Shown here one piece after another: positions 16,369 to 25,396 of a stretch of DNA of 64,000 nucleotides. The stretch covers positions 1 through 64,000 of the forward strand of contig NZ_JAMJFX010000020.1 in NCBI RefSeq assembly GCF_023544865.1. Direction: 5' to 3'. A program made the position numbers and the translations under genes. This stretch comes from Phaeovulum molybdatiresistens. GTDB taxonomy: Bacteria; Pseudomonadota; Alphaproteobacteria; Rhodobacterales; Rhodobacteraceae. How positions within the stretch are numbered: position 1 is the stretch's first letter; the number at the start of each line of letters is the position of its first letter. Below the pieces are notes generated by a model, which saw only the letters and a program-made list of their open reading frames with translations, was not told the origin of the DNA and did no database searches.

Positions 16369-17420
16369 GGAGTCTCTTTCAGCAGGGTGGCAAGATGGTC
16401 GGCAAAGGCGCGCGTTCCCAGCGCGCCGCCCAGATCGGGGGTGCGGGTTTCGGCCCGCGCCAGCGCCTGATCCAGCGCCGCGTCAATCGCTTCGGCGGCG
16501 GCGGGCTGGCCCAGATGGCGCAACAGCATCGCGGCCGACGCGATCAGCGAGGTCGGATTGGCCAGATCGCGGCCCGCAATGTCGGGGGCCGATCCGTGCT
16601 GCGCCTGCGCCACGGCGTAATCCGGGCCCAGGTTCAACGAGGCCGCCAGCCCCAGGCCCCCCGACAGTTCGGACGCCAGATCCGACAGGATATCGCCGAA
16701 CATGTTGGTGGTGACGATCACGTCAAAGCGCGCGGGGTCACGCACCAGCAGCGCGGCGGCGGCATCGACCAGCACCTCTTCATAGGCGATCTGCGGATGG
16801 CGCGCGGCAACGGCGCGCACCTCATCCAGGAACAGCCCGTCCGACAGGCGCATCACATTGGCCTTGTGAATGGCCGCCACGCGCGGGCGCGCGCGCCCCG
16901 TCGCCAGCGCAAAGGCCGCCTCGGCAATCCGGCGCGAGGCCCGGGCCGTCACCTTGCGCAGCGCCAGCGCCACGCCCGGTTCGGGCATGAATTCGCCCCC
17001 GCCCTGATGCATGTTGCGATCGGCGTAGAACCCTTCAAGGTTTTCACGCACCACGATCAGATCGACCTCGGGGCGGATGGGGCGCGGCACGCCGGGGCGT
17101 GACCGCGCCGGGCGGATGTTGGCGTAAAGCTCCAGTTCGCGCCGCAGCACGCCCGAGGGGTTGCGCCCGCCCTCCGCTACCGGCGGGTAGGCATTGTGCG
17201 ACACCGGCCCCAGGATCACGCCATCGGCCGCGCGGGCCGCCGCGATCACCGGCTCGGGGATGGTGGTGCCACTGGCCGCCAGCGCGGCAAACCCGATCTC
17301 GGCCCGGTCCACCTGCAGCGCCAGACCAAAGCGGTCGGCCACGGCGCGCAGCACGGTTTCGGTGGCGTCGGTGATTTCCGGACCGATGCCATCGCCGGGC
17401 AGGACAAGAAGTCGGATCAT
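16365..17420 (-). CDS. Isocitrate/isopropylmalate dehydrogenase family protein
   Basis: A 351-residue beta-decarboxylating dehydrogenase. The N-terminus LLVLPGDGIGPEI and the metal-site region TTNMFGDILSDLASELSGGLGLA are typical, and the substrate loop reads RENLEGFYADR. Relatives include isopropylmalate, isocitrate, homoisocitrate and tartrate dehydrogenases. No leuCD or leuA lies nearby, and it lies 4 bp after the TctAB permease, so leucine synthesis is unlikely to be its job. A role in oxidising the imported (hydroxy)tricarboxylate is inferred. It overlaps the next gene by 4 bp. Confidence 0.87.
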   Translation of the reverse strand: MIRLLVLPGDGIGPEITDATETVLRAVADRFGLALQVDRAEIGFAALAASGTTIPEPVIAAARAADGVILGPVSHNAYPPVAEGGRNPSGVLRRELELYANIRPARSRPGVPRPIRPEVDLIVVRENLEGFYADRNMHQGGGEFMPEPGVALALRKVTARASRRIAEAAFALATGRARPRVAAIHKANVMRLSDGLFLDEVRAVAARHPQIAYEEVLVDAAAALLVRDPARFDVIVTTNMFGDILSDLASELSGGLGLAASLNLGPDYAVAQAQHGSAPDIAGRDLANPTSLIASAAMLLRHLGQPAAAEAIDAALDQALARAETRTPDLGGALGTRAFADHLATLLKETP

Positions 17421-17424
17421 CGCA

Positions 17425-19422
17425 TCACCGGAAGGGCCAGGGCAGATCGACCAGATCCTGCAACAGACCCGCGGGGAAGTTCAAGGCCAGCGCATTGGCC
17501 AGCACCAGAACGAAGCCCGCCGCACAGGCCGTCAGCACGCCCGTGCGCAGCCATCCCGCACCCGCCCGCACCCGCAGGAAGACCGCGAAAAAGCCGATCA
17601 TCGCCAGGAAAAAGCCCACCAGCGCCGTGCCCGCAACCAGCCCGCCGATCCAGGCCAGACCGCCCCACAGGCTGCCGATGCCGGGCTGGCCGACATGATC
17701 GCCCGTCAGTTCGGCATCGAAATGCGAGACATGGCCGCGATGCCCGCGCCACAGTTCGGGCACCAGGATCGCCGACATCACCAGCCCGATCACCGCCACC
17801 GCGCCGGGGAAGACCGCGCCCAGGAAGCTGTGACCCAGCGCATCGGACAGCGCAAAGACGAACACCCCGGCAATGGCCAGCGCGAAGGCCAGCTGCGGCA
17901 GGCGCGATTTCACGCCGCCCTCGCCCTCGGGCAGATCGGCATCGGCGGACACGACATGGCCGGTGTCATCCACCCGCCGGCGCAGGCCGAACACCACCGA
18001 CGCCAGCGTCAGCAGGCCGATGATGATGACGCCCGGGCGCGCCACGAAGCCCCAGTCGTAGAATTGCAGCGCCTGGTAAAAGAAGGTCTCGGCCTGCGGG
18101 GCCAGCACATAGCCGATCAGCAGCGCCGGGCGCGGCCAGCCAAAGCGCTTCATGAAGACGCCCAGCAGCCCCAGCGACAAAAGCGCCACCAGATCGGCCA
18201 GATCGCGCGTCGCCTGGAAGGCGGCAAAGGCGATCAGCGCGATCATGAACGGCGCCAACAGCTGGAACGGGATCTGCGTCAGCCGCGAAATCGGCAGCGC
18301 CAGCAACAGGCAGATGCCCGCGCCCATGATATTGGCCACCGCCAGCGACCAGATCACCGAATAGGTGATGTTCAGATCGGCGCCCACCATCGCCGGCCCG
18401 GGTTCAATCCCCAGCAGGACCATGCCGCCCAGGAACACCGCCATCGACCCCGACCCGGGGATACCGAACAGCATGGTGGGCAACAGCGCGCCGCCCTGCA
18501 TCGCGTTGTTGGCGCTTTCGGGGGCCACGACGCCGCGGATATCGCCCTTGCCAAAGGTTTCGGGGTTCTTGCAGGTCTGCACCGCATGGCCATAGGCGAT
18601 CCAGTCCACCACAGACCCGCCCAGACCCGGGATCGCGCCGATCATGCAGCCGATCCCCGAACAGCGCATCGACAGCCAGATATTGGCCCACCAGTCGCGG
18701 AACCCCATCAGCCAGCCCGCGCCCAGCGGCGGGCTGGACGAAATCGCCGCATTGCGCCGCAGCAGATCGGAAATCTCCGGGATCGCGAACAGACCCAGGC
18801 CGATGATCACCAGCGGAATGCCGTCATACAGATAGTCAAAGCCCAGGATCATGCGGAATTCGCCCGTCGCAGGCGCCCCGCCGATCGAACCGATCAGCAG
18901 CCCCACCGCACAGGCCGCAAGCCCCTTGGGCAGGCTGCGCCCGGCCAGAACCGCCACCATCGACAGGCCGAACAGCGCCAGCATGAACAATTCGGCCGAG
19001 CTGAACATCAAGATCAGCGGCCGCGCCACCAGCACAAAGCCCGTCAGCACGATCGCGCCAAAGATGCCGCCGAACATGGACGATATGAACGCCGCCGACA
19101 GCGCCCGCGCCGCCTGACCCTGGCGGGCCAGCGGAAAGCCGTCCTGCACCGTGGCCTGGCTGGCCGAAGAGCCCGGAATCCCCATCAGCACCGATGAGAA
19201 CGTGTCCGAGGTGGGGATCACTGCGACCAGACCGATCAGCATCGCCAGCGCCGAAATCTCATCCATGCCATACAGGAACGGGATCAGCAGCGACAGGCCG
19301 GCAATGCCGCCCAGCCCCGGGATCACCCCGATGACAAGCCCGACGGACACGCCAAGCAGCATGTAAAGCAGGTGTTCAAAGCTCAATAGCGCGGAAAGCG
19401 CCGCCAACAGGGTCTCGGCCAC
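17425..19422 (-). CDS. Tripartite tricarboxylate transporter permease, TctA-TctB fusion
   Basis: A 665-residue membrane protein. The first 490 or so residues form TctA (about 12 helices, with GVIPGLGGIAGLSLLIP near residue 35 and GAIPGLGGSVVDW in the second half). After a polar linker (VDDTGHVVSADADLPEGEGG), the last 160 residues carry about four helices with the layout of the small subunit TctB. Normally these are separate genes; here they form one polypeptide. It takes up a carboxylate delivered by the upstream TctC-type protein using an ion gradient. Confidence 0.9.
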   Translation of the reverse strand: MAETLLAALSALLSFEHLLYMLLGVSVGLVIGVIPGLGGIAGLSLLIPFLYGMDEISALAMLIGLVAVIPTSDTFSSVLMGIPGSSASQATVQDGFPLARQGQAARALSAAFISSMFGGIFGAIVLTGFVLVARPLILMFSSAELFMLALFGLSMVAVLAGRSLPKGLAACAVGLLIGSIGGAPATGEFRMILGFDYLYDGIPLVIIGLGLFAIPEISDLLRRNAAISSSPPLGAGWLMGFRDWWANIWLSMRCSGIGCMIGAIPGLGGSVVDWIAYGHAVQTCKNPETFGKGDIRGVVAPESANNAMQGGALLPTMLFGIPGSGSMAVFLGGMVLLGIEPGPAMVGADLNITYSVIWSLAVANIMGAGICLLLALPISRLTQIPFQLLAPFMIALIAFAAFQATRDLADLVALLSLGLLGVFMKRFGWPRPALLIGYVLAPQAETFFYQALQFYDWGFVARPGVIIIGLLTLASVVFGLRRRVDDTGHVVSADADLPEGEGGVKSRLPQLAFALAIAGVFVFALSDALGHSFLGAVFPGAVAVIGLVMSAILVPELWRGHRGHVSHFDAELTGDHVGQPGIGSLWGGLAWIGGLVAGTALVGFFLAMIGFFAVFLRVRAGAGWLRTGVLTACAAGFVLVLANALALNFPAGLLQDLVDLPWPFR

Positions 19423-19457
19423 GGGGTCCTCCGGGGTTGGTGGGGTCGAAATGCGAA

Positions 19458-19479
19458 GGGGCGGCCCGCAAGCCGCCCC
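19458..19479 (-). promoter_or_regulatory. Intercistronic hairpin between tctC and the TctAB gene
   Basis: GGGGCGGC (19458-19465) pairs with GCCGCCCC (19472-19479) across a 6-base loop, with no T-run. It is 13 bp after the binding-protein stop codon. Such hairpins between a binding-protein gene and its permease gene often stabilise the upstream mRNA and allow more binding protein than permease. That role is inferred. Confidence 0.55.
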
Positions 19480-19492
19480 GCCGCATCCGGGC

Positions 19493-20599
19493 TTAGTCGC
19501 CCAGTTTCACGCCATAATCGGCGGCCAGCAGGTCAACCACGCGCTGGCGGTTTTCGGGCGAAATGCTGGTGCCCTTTTCGAACAGCGCATCGGCCAGCGC
19601 GCCGGTGACCTGGCCATAGGTGCCCAGAACCGCTTCGGCATTGGCGATATAGTCGGGATCGGCCTTCATCGCCTCGAAGGCGGCCTGATAGGCGGCCACG
19701 ATCTCATCCGAGGTGTCCTTGGGCAGGAACACCATCTTCTGCGCCGGGAAGCCCGCGGTGAAGAAGGCGAAATAGGCCTCATAATCGGGGCCTTCGGGGG
19801 CCTTGCCGGTCATCAACTGATAGGCTTCGCCGAAATGCGGCAGATCGGGGAAGGTCGGGTCGCGGACCAGATCGCCCGCCTCATTCAGCGCGCCCCAGGA
19901 AAACAGCGGAACCGCCTGGCCGGCCTCGACCAGCGGCACGACGTTCTTCAGATAGGCCGAAGAGGTCTGATAATCGATGTTGGTCTCGCCCCGTTCAAAG
20001 GCCAGACGGCCATCGCCCCGGCCCTTGAAGCCAAAGACGTGCTGCACATCCAGCCCCAGCAGGCGCAGGCCCAGCAGCGGCACCAGATCCAGCGAGGTCG
20101 CGCCCTGGCTGGCATAGACCAGCTTCTGACCGGCCAGCTTGGCGATATCCTCGGGCTTTTCCAGGCCCAGTTTCGGCGATGTGTAGACGACGCCGCCGGT
20201 GGGGCCGGCCATCGCGATCTTCCAGTCCTTGTATTCATAGCGCACGCGCGGATCGCCCAGCAGATAGGGGAACTGCGTCGACCCCGAGGTGCCCAGGATC
20301 GTCAGCCCGTCGGGCTTGGCGCGCGCGGCAAACAGGTTGGTGCCCTTGGTCGAGCCGCCACCCGGTTCGTTCACCACCACGACCACCGGATTGCCGGGCA
20401 GGTATTTCTGCAGCAGGGGCGCATTGAACCGCGCCCAGGTGTCCGAGCCGCCGCCCGCCGAGAAGGGGATGATCCATTCGATCGTCTTGCCCGCAAAGCT
20501 CACCTCGGCCTGTGCCGGGGCGGTCATGCCAAGGGCAGCCGCCGCGCCAAGCGCCAACGAAAGCGCGCCGCGGCGCGTCAGTGTGAAGATATTGGTCAT
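19493..20599 (-). CDS. tctC: Tripartite tricarboxylate transporter substrate-binding protein
   Basis: A 368-residue periplasmic binding protein of the Bug/TctC family. A signal peptide with a twin-arginine-like LTRRGAL start and an AQA cleavage site ends near residue 34. The mature start FAGKTIEWIIPFSAGGGSDTWAR is the family hallmark. I chose the ATG at 20599 because GGGAGGA lies 5-8 bp before it and the signal peptide begins there, although the frame is open 87 bp further upstream. It captures the carboxylate for the TctAB permease. Confidence 0.93.
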   Translation of the reverse strand: MTNIFTLTRRGALSLALGAAAALGMTAPAQAEVSFAGKTIEWIIPFSAGGGSDTWARFNAPLLQKYLPGNPVVVVVNEPGGGSTKGTNLFAARAKPDGLTILGTSGSTQFPYLLGDPRVRYEYKDWKIAMAGPTGGVVYTSPKLGLEKPEDIAKLAGQKLVYASQGATSLDLVPLLGLRLLGLDVQHVFGFKGRGDGRLAFERGETNIDYQTSSAYLKNVVPLVEAGQAVPLFSWGALNEAGDLVRDPTFPDLPHFGEAYQLMTGKAPEGPDYEAYFAFFTAGFPAQKMVFLPKDTSDEIVAAYQAAFEAMKADPDYIANAEAVLGTYGQVTGALADALFEKGTSISPENRQRVVDLLAADYGVKLGD

Positions 20600-20764
20600 G
20601 TGTCCTCCCAGACCGTTAAACCAGGGGGCGCCCTGCCGGACCGGCCCTGCCTGACACCGCAGCCCGCCCCCCCAATTCGACCGCACTTGAACTTTCCTCG
20701 ATCGCGCGGCTTGATGGCCGTGCTTAGTTCACATTCCTGTCAGAAAGCTGTCGGAGTCAGAAAG
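20600..20764. promoter_or_regulatory. Divergent tctC / tctD promoter region with GTCAGAAAG direct repeat
   Basis: The 165-bp gap drives the tct operon leftward and the two-component system rightward. GTCAGAAAG occurs twice in direct orientation at 20739-20747 and 20756-20764, spaced 17 bp start to start, the second copy abutting the tctD start codon. OmpR-type regulators such as TctD bind direct repeats, so this may be an autoregulatory site; the position next to the start also fits chance. Confidence 0.4.
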
Positions 20765-21436
20765 ATGCGTGTGGCCCTGATCGAGGATCACGAAAGCCTC
20801 GCCCGGGGCATCGAAAATGCCTTGCGCGATCAAGGCTATGCGGTGGATTGGCTGGCCGACGGGCTGGCCGGGGCGCAATTCCTGAAATCGGCCGGGGCGG
20901 ATGTGGCGATCATCGACATCAACCTGCCGGGGATGAACGGGCTGGATCTGGTGCGCGAAATCCGCGCCCGCGGCGACAGTCTGCCGATCCTGATTCTGAC
21001 CGCGCAGGGCAAGACATCGGATCGCGTGAAGGGGCTGGATGCGGGGGCCGATGACTATCTGGTCAAGCCCTTTGAAACGGCCGAACTGCTGGCCCGCATC
21101 CGTGCCCTGTCGCGCCGCAGGCCGGAGCTGTCACAGCCCGCCGAAACGGTGGGCCGACTGGTCTATGACCGCGCGGGCCGCATCCTGACCGGCCCAGACG
21201 GGCCCATCGACCTGCCCCGGCGCGAACGGGCGCTGTTTGAATGCCTGCTGGAGGCCAAGGGCCGCATCATCGACAAGGACCGTCTGGCCGACAGCCTCTA
21301 TGGCACCGGCGCCGAGGTCGATACCAACGCGGTCGAGCTGCTGATCTCGCGCCTGCGCCGCAAGCTGGAGGGCAGCGGCGCCGCCATCCGCACCGCGCGG
21401 GGGCTGGGCTATATGCTGCATGATGACAGCACATGA
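20765..21436 (+). CDS. tctD: Response regulator, TctD type (OmpR family)
   Basis: A 223-residue regulator. The receiver domain (residues 1-115) has the acidic pair Glu7-Asp8, the phospho-acceptor Asp51 in IIDINLPG, and Lys101 in LVKPFE. The C-terminal winged helix (about 125-220) has the ELLISRLRRKLEG recognition region. I place the start at the ATG at 20765, since homology begins at MRVALIEDHESLARG. It overlaps the kinase gene by 4 bp and is divergent from the tct operon, so it presumably activates that operon in response to carboxylates. Confidence 0.9.
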   Translation: MRVALIEDHESLARGIENALRDQGYAVDWLADGLAGAQFLKSAGADVAIIDINLPGMNGLDLVREIRARGDSLPILILTAQGKTSDRVKGLDAGADDYLVKPFETAELLARIRALSRRRPELSQPAETVGRLVYDRAGRILTGPDGPIDLPRRERALFECLLEAKGRIIDKDRLADSLYGTGAEVDTNAVELLISRLRRKLEGSGAAIRTARGLGYMLHDDST

Positions 21437-22809
21437 ACCGCTGGTCGCTGCGCACGCGGCTGTTCGCGCTGATCGTGGTGCCGCTGATCCTGGTGGCGGG
21501 GCTGACCGTCGTGGGCCGCCAAATCAGCGCCGAACGGCTGTCACAACGGCTGTATGACAACACCCTGCTGGCCGTCGCGCTGACGATTTCGCGCGATGTC
21601 GTGCTGAGCGAGGGCGACATCCTGACCGAGGATCTGCTTGAATCGCTGACCAATTCGCTGGGCGACGCGGTCTATTACCGCATCACCGGCCCCGATGGCG
21701 CCTTTGTCACCGGCTATTCCAACGCCCCGCGCGCCACCCAGGACATCGAGGTGCCCGGCGGCATCCCGCGGTTCTACAACGGCACCTATCAGGGCCTGCC
21801 GGTGCGGGTTGTGGCGCTGCGCGAATTCTTCAGCGAACCGGGGCTGGATGGCTGGGTCACGGTCGAGGTCTGGCAGACCACGCTGCAGCGCCGCGCGCTT
21901 AGCCGCGATCTGCTGCAACAATCGATCCTGCGCATGGGCGCGCTGGTGGCGACCGCGGCGGCGCTGGTCTGGTTCAGCATCAACCTCGGCCTGCGGCCGC
22001 TGTCGTCGCTGTGCGAGGCGGTGGAACGGCGCACCCCGGATGAGCTGCGCCCGATCCGGCGCTGGGTGCCGCGCGAATTGCAAAGCCTGTCGGGCGCGAT
22101 CAACGGGCTGATCGGGCGGCTGTCGGCGGCGCTGCAGGTGCGCGACGCCTTCATCTCGGACGCCGCCCATCAGCTGCGCAACCCGATCGCCGCGATCCAG
22201 TCCCAGGCCGAAGCCGCGATGACCGCCCCCGATGAGGCCGAATTGCGCGCCCGCGTCGCGGCGCTGGCGACAACCGCGCGCGCGACGGGGCGGCTGACCA
22301 ATCAGCTTTTGTCGATGGAAAAGGTGCGCGGGCGCGCGATCAAGCAGTTGCAGGCCCAGACCGATCTTGTGGCGCTGGTGACCGACCGGGTGCGCAGCTT
22401 CGCCGAGGCGCAGATGCCGCGCGGCGTGGCGGTGGGGCTGGACATCACCGGCCAGCCGCGCCCCGTGCAGGCCGATCCGGTGATGATCGAGGAGATGCTG
22501 CAAAACCTTCTGGACAATGCCGCGACCTATGGCGCGCCCCCGGATGTCTGCCCCGGGGCCGAGATTTCCGTGACGCTGGATTTCACCCCCGATCAGGTCC
22601 GCCTGATCGTGCGCGACACCGGCCCCGGCATTCCGGCGGCCCTGCGCGAGCGGGTCTTTGACCGTTTCTTCCGCGTCGATGACCGCGCCCCCGCAGGCAG
22701 CGGTCTGGGCCTTGCCATCGTGCGCGGCGTCGCCGAGGCGCATGGCGGCCACGCGCGCATCCTGGACACACAGACAGGCCTGGCACTAGAGGTCGTCCTG
22801 GCGATCTGA
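21433..22809 (+). CDS. tctE: Sensor histidine kinase, TctE type
   Basis: A 458-residue inner-membrane kinase. Helix 1 is at about residues 10-27, a periplasmic TctE-type sensor domain covers about 30-163 (for example ISRDVVLSEGDILTEDLL), and helix 2 is near 168-186. The H-box DAAHQLRNP has His246; the N-box NLLDNA and G-boxes DTGPGIP and SGLGLAIV follow. It would sense a periplasmic carboxylate and phosphorylate TctD. The start overlaps the tctD stop (ATGA). Confidence 0.92.
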   Translation: MNRWSLRTRLFALIVVPLILVAGLTVVGRQISAERLSQRLYDNTLLAVALTISRDVVLSEGDILTEDLLESLTNSLGDAVYYRITGPDGAFVTGYSNAPRATQDIEVPGGIPRFYNGTYQGLPVRVVALREFFSEPGLDGWVTVEVWQTTLQRRALSRDLLQQSILRMGALVATAAALVWFSINLGLRPLSSLCEAVERRTPDELRPIRRWVPRELQSLSGAINGLIGRLSAALQVRDAFISDAAHQLRNPIAAIQSQAEAAMTAPDEAELRARVAALATTARATGRLTNQLLSMEKVRGRAIKQLQAQTDLVALVTDRVRSFAEAQMPRGVAVGLDITGQPRPVQADPVMIEEMLQNLLDNAATYGAPPDVCPGAEISVTLDFTPDQVRLIVRDTGPGIPAALRERVFDRFFRVDDRAPAGSGLGLAIVRGVAEAHGGHARILDTQTGLALEVVLAI

Positions 22810-22918
22810 GCCGGGCCCAACGGCCACCACCCCGCCCCTGCGCCCCGGTCGCCCTGCAACACGACCGCCCTTGCACCGCCAAGGCAAGGTCGATTGGCTT
22901 CGATCATAGGAAACAGAA

Positions 22919-22995
22919 CGACGGGGGGCGCTGCCCCCCTTTTGGCGCGGGCGCGCCAATTCACCCCCCGAGGTATTTGGGGCAAGATGAAAGGG
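22919..22995 (+). repeat. Dispersed intergenic repeat, GATGAAG type, after tctE
   Basis: A GGGGGGCGCTGCCCCCC hairpin and a second TTGGCGCGGGCGCGCCAA palindrome are followed by CCCCCCGAGGTATTT and GGGGCAAGATGAAAGGG. It lies between convergent tctE and the methyltransferase gene. It belongs to the second sequence type of the repeat family (GAGGTATTT / AAGATGAAG). Confidence 0.8.
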
Positions 22996-23017
22996 CGCCG
23001 TTGCCTGGGCGCGGTCT

Positions 23018-23755
23018 TCAGGGGCGGTGGTTGCGGGTGATCTGGCGCAGCATGCCGTGCAGGGTTTGCACATCGGCGCGGGTGAAGGGCATACGCGACC
23101 ACATGTTGCGCAGGTTCAGCTTCATGTTCGGGGCCTTTGCGGGGGGGAAGAAGAAGCCCGCCGCTTCCAGCCGCTGTTCGAAATGATCGCCCAGCTTTTC
23201 CACCTCAAGGCGGCTGGCGATATCGGCCCCGGCAAGGCCCGGGTCGATGGCGGGCTGCGCGGCCTGCGGACGGATCCATTCATAGCCCGTCAGCAGCACC
23301 GCCTGTGCCAGGTTGAGCGAGGGGAATTCCGGGTTGACGGGCACGGTGATGATCGCATTGGCGCGGCTGACATCGTCGTTTTCAAGGCCGGTGCGTTCGG
23401 GGCCGAACAGAACACCCACCCGCGCGCCCTGCCCGATCAGGGCCCGGGCGTGATCCATCGCGCTTTCGGGGGTGTAGATCGGCTTGGTCAGTTCACGGCT
23501 GCGGGCGGTGGTGGCGAAGACGAAATCGCAATCGCCGATCGCGGCGGGGACATCGGCAAAGACGCCGGCCCGGTCCAGCACCCGCCCCGCAGCACCCGAG
23601 GCCATGGCGACCGCGCGCGGGTTGGGCCAGCCGTCGCGCGGCGCGACAAGCCGCATCCGGTCCAGCCCGAAGTTCAGCATGGCGCGGGCGGCCGCGCCGA
23701 TGTTTTCGCCCATCTGGGGCCGGACAAGGATGAAGACGGGTTGATCATGGGACAT
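23018..23755 (-). CDS. trmJ: tRNA 2'-O-methyltransferase, TrmJ type (SPOUT family)
   Basis: A 245-residue SPOUT RNA methyltransferase. It has VRPQMGENIGAAARAMLNFG near the start (motif 1, N/R for catalysis), ARVGVLFGPERTGLENDDV (motif 2) and VNPEFPSLNLAQAVLL (motif 3, trefoil knot). The closest known group is TrmJ, which methylates the ribose at tRNA position 32. It stands alone, with thiE-like divergent about 100 bp away. Length matches the family. Confidence 0.9.
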   Translation of the reverse strand: MSHDQPVFILVRPQMGENIGAAARAMLNFGLDRMRLVAPRDGWPNPRAVAMASGAAGRVLDRAGVFADVPAAIGDCDFVFATTARSRELTKPIYTPESAMDHARALIGQGARVGVLFGPERTGLENDDVSRANAIITVPVNPEFPSLNLAQAVLLTGYEWIRPQAAQPAIDPGLAGADIASRLEVEKLGDHFEQRLEAAGFFFPPAKAPNMKLNLRNMWSRMPFTRADVQTLHGMLRQITRNHRP

Positions 23756-23855
23756 GGCGGTTCCTTTCGGGCGCCGCCATAAGCCCGCGCGGGGCCACTG
23801 GCAAGGGCGGGCGGCTTGCGCTAGGAAGGCATCAGACCTTGGAAAGGAGCCCCGA

Positions 23856-24476
23856 ATGGCCGCCGAAGACCGCCCGCAGCTCTATCTGATCACCCCGCCC
23901 GCCTTTGAGGCCGAGGTCTTTGCCGACCGTCTGGCCCGGGTGCTGGACAGCGCCGAGGTGGCCTGTATCCGGCTGGCGCTGGCCACCCGGGATGAGGACC
24001 TGATCGGCCGGGCCGCCGATGCCTGCCGTGTCGTCGCCCATGAACGCGATGTGGCGGTGGTGATCGAGAACCATCTGAAGCTGGTGGAACGCCACGGGCT
24101 GGATGGGGTGCATCTGTCGGACGGGGCGCGCAACCTGCGCACCGCGCGCAAGGAGCTGGGGGCGGATGCGATCATCGGCGCCTATTGCGGCCAGTCGCGC
24201 CATGACGGGATAAACGCGGGCGAGGCGGGGGCGGATTACGTCTGCTTTGGCCCGGTGGGCGAAACCGTGCTGGGCACGGGCGCACGGGCGGAACGCGATC
24301 TGTTCGCCTGGTGGTCCGAGATGATCGAGGTGCCGGTGGTGGCCGAAGGCGCGCTGACGCCGGCGCTGGTGGCGGAGTTTGCCCCGGTCACCGATTTCTT
24401 CGCCATCGGCGAGGAAATCTGGTCCGCCGAAGACCCGGTGGCGGCCTTGCGCGCACTGACCGCGGCGATGGGGTGA
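23856..24476 (+). CDS. ThiE/TenI-family protein (thiamine phosphate synthase-like)
   Basis: A 206-residue TIM-barrel protein. GGAAAGGAGC lies just before the ATG at 23856, which fixes the start. The fold markers of thiamine-phosphate synthase are there: ENHLKLVERHGLDGVHL, IIGAYCGQSRHD, GADYVCFGPV and the C-terminal IGEEIW. The usual GQ-D substrate motif after VHL is replaced by SDGARNLR, so it may be a TenI-like or diverged enzyme. No other thiamine genes and no thiamine riboswitch are nearby. It is convergent with tpiA. Confidence 0.78.
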   Translation: MAAEDRPQLYLITPPAFEAEVFADRLARVLDSAEVACIRLALATRDEDLIGRAADACRVVAHERDVAVVIENHLKLVERHGLDGVHLSDGARNLRTARKELGADAIIGAYCGQSRHDGINAGEAGADYVCFGPVGETVLGTGARAERDLFAWWSEMIEVPVVAEGALTPALVAEFAPVTDFFAIGEEIWSAEDPVAALRALTAAMG

Positions 24477-24480
24477 TGGC

Positions 24481-24510
24481 GTCCCGCGCCGCCGATGGGC
24501 GGCGCGGGAC
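24481..24510. terminator. Perfect 13-bp stem between convergent thiE-like and tpiA genes
   Basis: GTCCCGCGCCGCC (24481-24493) and GGCGGCGCGGGAC (24498-24510) form a perfect stem with a GATG loop, directly between two convergent stop codons. No T-run follows on either side, only AAA on the right, so it is more likely a transcript-end stabiliser or a weak bidirectional terminator. Confidence 0.6.
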
Positions 24511-24517
24511 AAAGCCC

Positions 24518-25264
24518 TCAGGCGTTTTCCAGCGCGTTCACGATGGCGCCGAAATCGGCCGCCGTCAGGCTGGCGCCGCCCACCAGCGCGCCATCGACAT
24601 TCGATGTGGCAAAGATCCCGGCGGCATTCACGGGCTTGACCGAGCCGCCGTAAAGGATGCGGATCTGCGTCCCCTCGGCGCCGAAGCGGCCCAGCAGTTC
24701 GGATCGGATGAAATCATGCACCTCGGCGATCTGGGCCAGCGTCGGGGTGCGCCCCGATCCGATCGCCCAGACCGGTTCATAGGCGATGACGGTGCTGTTG
24801 CCGGTCGCCCCGTCGGGGGTCGATCCGAACAGCTGGCGGCCGATCACCTCAAGCGTGGCGCCGCTGTCGCGTTCAGCCCCGGATTCGCCCACGCAGATCA
24901 CCGCGACCAGCCCCGCGCCGCGCGCCGCCTGCGCCTTGGCGCGCACCATCGCATCGCTTTCGCCATGATCGGCGCGGCGTTCGGAATGACCGACGATCAC
25001 ATGGCTGGCGCCCGCATCCGCCAGCATCCGGGCCGAGATATCGCCGGTATGCGCGCCCGCCTCGGCCATGTGGCAATCCTGCCCGCCGATGCGGATGGGG
25101 GCGGCCCCGACCGCCGCGCAGGCGCGCGAAATCAGCGTGGCGGGCGGGCAGATCAGCACCTCGCATCCCGGTTCGGGATGGGCCCGCAGCAGCGCCGCAA
25201 GCTCGGCCAGGGTGTCGCCCGTGCCGTTCATCTTCCAATTGCCCGCCGCCAGCTTTCTGCGCAT
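24518..25264 (-). CDS. tpiA: Triosephosphate isomerase
   Basis: A 248-residue glycolytic TIM-barrel enzyme interconverting dihydroxyacetone phosphate and glyceraldehyde 3-phosphate. Catalytic residues are in place: Lys11 in AGNWKMNG, His in VIVGHSERR, Glu in YEPVWAIG, and the loop-8 GGSVK. Length and start are standard. It is a single gene, convergent with the ThiE-like gene; the 130-bp upstream gap separates it from the Fe-S assembly genes. Confidence 0.97.
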   Translation of the reverse strand: MRRKLAAGNWKMNGTGDTLAELAALLRAHPEPGCEVLICPPATLISRACAAVGAAPIRIGGQDCHMAEAGAHTGDISARMLADAGASHVIVGHSERRADHGESDAMVRAKAQAARGAGLVAVICVGESGAERDSGATLEVIGRQLFGSTPDGATGNSTVIAYEPVWAIGSGRTPTLAQIAEVHDFIRSELLGRFGAEGTQIRILYGGSVKPVNAAGIFATSNVDGALVGGASLTAADFGAIVNALENA

Positions 25265-25396
25265 CGTCTGTCCCTTTGTTCTTGTCTGGCCCCGAGTCTG
25301 ACCGCAGCGGCGCGCCGGTGCAAGGGGCCGGACGGCGCGCCGGGCCGGACCTTGTCTGGCAGATCGTTGCGGGAAGGCGGGGCCGCCCGGGTGGCC

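Noticed and set aside
23756..23855. Thiamine riboswitch before the ThiE-like gene
   Set aside because: The conserved CUGAGA and downstream helices are absent in this 100-bp gap.
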